Assembly (NCBI GenBank): GCA_046153505.1
Contig: JBJXDT010000125.1
Coordinates: forward strand, 1 to 13,096
DNA length: 13,096 bases
Direction: 5' to 3'
DNA from: JBJXDT01 sp046153505
GTDB taxonomy: Bacteria > Pseudomonadota > Gammaproteobacteria > Burkholderiales > Methylophilaceae
Under the pieces are notes generated by a model. The model was not told the origin of the DNA, did no database searches, and saw nothing but the letters and a program-made list of their open reading frames with translations. The first letter of the stretch is position 1; every line of letters begins with the position of its first letter. Made by a program: the position numbers and the translations under genes. Of this stretch, positions 11,249 to 13,096 are shown piece after piece.

Positions 11249-12880
11249 TTAAGTAATGACAGTTGGTTTTTCTCGCCCTGTTTTTTCTTTTAATTTCGAA
11301 ATATTTAAAGCAATTTGAATCATTTCGTTTAAAGCCACTTGTGCATCTAAATCATGCTTGGCAATGTCTGGCTCGAAAGCCTCTAAATAGATACGTATCG
11401 TTGCCCCTTCTGTGCCCGTGCCAGATAGGCGGAACACGATGCGCGAGCCATCTTCAAACAAAATACGTAAACCTTGCCTGCAGCTGAAACTACTGTCGAT
11501 TGGGTCAGTGTAGCTAAAATCATCACAAGTTTTAATAGTGAAGTTACCGTATGTTTTGCCAGTCATGTCTGCAAAATTTGCCCGCAAATGGTCTATGACA
11601 CTATTCGCTGCTTCTGTTGGAATATTCTCGTAATCGTGCCGAGAATAAACGTTACGTCCGAACTCTGCCCAATGCGCCTTTACAATCACTTCCACGCTTT
11701 GTTGCTTGACAGCAATAATATTCAACCAACACAACACAGCCCAAAGCCCATCCTTCTCGCGCACGTGGTTAGACCCCGTGCCGAAGCTTTCCTCCCCGCA
11801 TAAAGTGACTTTATTTGCGTCCATCAGATTACCAAAAAACTTCCAACCAGTTGGCGTTTCATAACATGCAATATTAAGTTTGGCTGCCACTCCATCCACC
11901 GCAGCGCTTGTAGGCATGCTGCGCGCCACGCCAGCAATGCCCTGTTTGTAAGCAGGGATAACCGTCGCGTTGGCAGCTATAATTGCTAGGCTATCAGATG
12001 GTGTGACAAAAAAACTTTTACCTAAAATCATATTGCGATCACCGTCTCCGTCGGATGCAGCACCAAAATCCGGTGCATCCCCCCCATACAAAACATCAAC
12101 CAAATCATGTGCATAGGTAAGATTAGGATCAGGATGTCCGCCACCAAAGGTTTCGCTCACATCACAATTCATTAAACTTGCTTGCGGTGCGCCTAAACGA
12201 TTGATAAAAATTTCTTTCGCATAAGGCCCAGTGACTGCATGCATGCCATCAAATTTCATTTTAAAACCATTTGTGAATAAAGTTTTAATCGCCGCAAAAT
12301 CAAACATGCCCGCCATTAAGTCGGCATAGTCGTTTACTGGGTTAATCACCTCTACTGCGAAGCCATCAAAATGTGTCTCACCTAGCGCATAAATATCAAC
12401 GTCTGGCATTTCAGCGCACCGATACTCATTAATACTTTTTGTCTTAACAAAAATGGCCTCAGTAATTTTCTCTGGTGCTGGCCCACCATTCGGCGTGTTG
12501 TACTTGATGCCAAAATCGTCTTCTGGCCCAGCTGGGTTGTGGCTAGCAGAGAGAATGATGCCGCCAAATGTTTTATATTTGCGAATAATGTGCGATGCGG
12601 CAGGCGTTGAAAGTATACCGCCCTGTCCCAAAATCACCTTAGCAAACCCATTTGCCGCCGCCAATTTAATTATGGTTTGAATTGCTTGTGCATTGTAATA
12701 GCGGCCATCGCCACCCAAAGTTAAAGTCGCATTCTTCGGCAGTTCAAGCGTATTAAAAATGCTTTGCACAAAATTTTCTAAATAATGTGTCTGCTGAAAA
12801 ACCTTTACTTTTTTCCGCAAACCAGAAGTGCCAGGTTTTTGATCTGAGAATGGCTGAGTTTGAATACTAATTATGCGCAT
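11249..12880 (-). CDS. pgm: Alpha-D-glucose-phosphate-specific phosphoglucomutase
   Basis: Interconverts glucose-1-P and glucose-6-P for glycogen, UDP-glucose and envelope sugars. It has 543 aa, the length of the bacterial/eukaryotic-type PGM branch, distinct from the AlgC-type enzyme 3 kb away. Features are PGTSGLRKKV at 16-25, phosphoserine Ser113 in SASHNPAG, the magnesium loop Asp277/Asp279/Asp281 with Arg282, substrate loop CGEESFGTGSNH at 361-372, and the terminal phosphate loop RLSGTGTEGATIRIY. The ATG is preceded by GAG at 6 nt. It is transcribed away from tRNA-Lys; a TATTAT overlapping the tRNA -10 on the other strand is a weak promoter candidate. The 3' end faces the acyltransferase gene with only 6 bp between stop codons and no visible terminator. 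Confidence 0.96.
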   Translation of the reverse strand: MRIISIQTQPFSDQKPGTSGLRKKVKVFQQTHYLENFVQSIFNTLELPKNATLTLGGDGRYYNAQAIQTIIKLAAANGFAKVILGQGGILSTPAASHIIRKYKTFGGIILSASHNPAGPEDDFGIKYNTPNGGPAPEKITEAIFVKTKSINEYRCAEMPDVDIYALGETHFDGFAVEVINPVNDYADLMAGMFDFAAIKTLFTNGFKMKFDGMHAVTGPYAKEIFINRLGAPQASLMNCDVSETFGGGHPDPNLTYAHDLVDVLYGGDAPDFGAASDGDGDRNMILGKSFFVTPSDSLAIIAANATVIPAYKQGIAGVARSMPTSAAVDGVAAKLNIACYETPTGWKFFGNLMDANKVTLCGEESFGTGSNHVREKDGLWAVLCWLNIIAVKQQSVEVIVKAHWAEFGRNVYSRHDYENIPTEAANSVIDHLRANFADMTGKTYGNFTIKTCDDFSYTDPIDSSFSCRQGLRILFEDGSRIVFRLSGTGTEGATIRIYLEAFEPDIAKHDLDAQVALNEMIQIALNISKLKEKTGREKPTVIT

Positions 12881-12897
12881 TGAATACTCTTTAATGA

Positions 12898-12926
12898 TTC
12901 ACGGAATCGACTTTGAGCCTTATAAT
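12898..12926 (+). promoter_or_regulatory. Promoter of tRNA-Lys
   Basis: A perfect -10 TATAAT (12921-12926) and a -35-like TTCACG (12898-12903, 4/6) are 17 bp apart. The expected start, about 12933, lies 7 nt before the mature tRNA, a typical leader length. Confidence 0.65.
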
Positions 12927-12939
12927 ACCAAATTGCAAC

Positions 12940-13015
12940 GGGGGATTAGCTCAGTTGGTAGAGCAGCGGACTCTTAATCCGTTTGTCGCGAGTTCAAGCC
13001 TCGCATCCCCTACCA
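12940..13015 (+). tRNA. tRNA-Lys(CUU)
   Basis: A complete 76-nt cloverleaf. The acceptor GGGGGAT (12940-12946) pairs with ATCCCCT (13005-13011), with a G-U closing pair. T8/A9 and D-stem GCTC follow. The anticodon stem GCGGA/TCCGT holds the loop CTCTTAA with anticodon CTT (12973-12975), reading AAG. The T stem GCGAG/CTCGC has the loop TTCAAGC. Discriminator A and an encoded CCA (13013-13015) close it. No clear terminator follows. Confidence 0.95.
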
Positions 13016-13075
13016 GCATACAAAGATTATAGCCGAGAAAAAAGCTTAATTTCTTGAGTTAAATGAATAAAAGTT

Positions 13076-13096
13076 TGGTCGGAACGGCAGGATTTG
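13076..13096 (-). tRNA. 3' end of a second tRNA, probably tRNA-Pro (cut by window)
   Basis: On the minus strand the last 21 bases read as the 3' end of a tRNA: part of a T loop (CAAAT), T-stem strand CCTGC, acceptor strand CGTTCCG (13080-13086), discriminator A and encoded CCA (13076-13078). The implied 5' acceptor strand is CGGAACG. A C1-G72 pair with discriminator A is characteristic of bacterial tRNA-Pro. The anticodon lies outside the window, so the amino acid is inference. Confidence 0.7.

Noticed and set aside
13016..13075. A terminator between the two tRNAs.
   Set aside because: No stem of useful length followed by a T-run on either strand.

Overview
The window reads as chromosomal DNA of an A+T-leaning betaproteobacterium. 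A methylotroph of the Methylophilaceae (Methylotenera/Methylophilus type) is my best guess. The basis is the proteobacterial glyA-nrdR-ribD order, an AlgC-type phosphohexomutase, SHMT and IscX sequences of beta/gammaproteobacterial type, and sigma-54 and intrinsic-terminator signals. The genus is inference. No insertion sequence, phage gene or CRISPR array was seen.

Layout. (1) 142-1825, minus strand: mtnA followed by a FucA-like class II aldolase, overlapping by 8 bp. The pair fits the MTA/5-deoxyribose 'DHAP shunt'. Upstream lies an A+T-rich gap with a perfect hairpin, a TATAAT promoter and a cluster of DnaA-box-like sites. (2) 2090-5710, minus strand: a tight operon glyA-nrdR-ribD-tatD (one-carbon metabolism, ribonucleotide reductase control, riboflavin synthesis, a TatD hydrolase), with TTG and GTG starts for nrdR and tatD. 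(3) 5711-6066: a gene-free gap that I consider the most interesting part. Within about 200 bp on the plus strand it holds an NtrC-type palindrome, an IHF consensus site, a near-consensus sigma-54 promoter and, some 30 nt after the predicted start, a strong intrinsic terminator. No protein gene lies between promoter and terminator, so the unit predicts a nitrogen-controlled small RNA of about 58 nt with two CUCC anti-Shine-Dalgarno motifs. (4) 6067-8573, plus strand: iscX, a DUF3307 membrane protein, a phosphomannomutase/phosphoglucomutase and a membrane-anchored retropepsin-like protease. (5) 8574-9285: an exact 32-bp tandem duplication ahead of a secreted four-EF-hand protein with a perfect SD and a strong terminator. 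(6) 9295-11242: a promoter and a three-gene operon of two overlapping SMR-type small membrane proteins and a FemAB-like GNAT acyltransferase, a possible envelope-lipid modify-and-flip module. (7) 11249-12880, minus strand: phosphoglucomutase pgm, convergent with the operon. (8) 12898-13096: tRNA-Lys(CUU) with its promoter, facing the 3' end of a second, truncated tRNA (probably tRNA-Pro) on the minus strand.

Functional themes are one-carbon and cofactor housekeeping, salvage of SAM by-products, hexose-phosphate supply for envelope glycans, and a candidate nitrogen-responsive RNA regulator. All assignments come from reading motifs and remembered family sequences. No database search was run.
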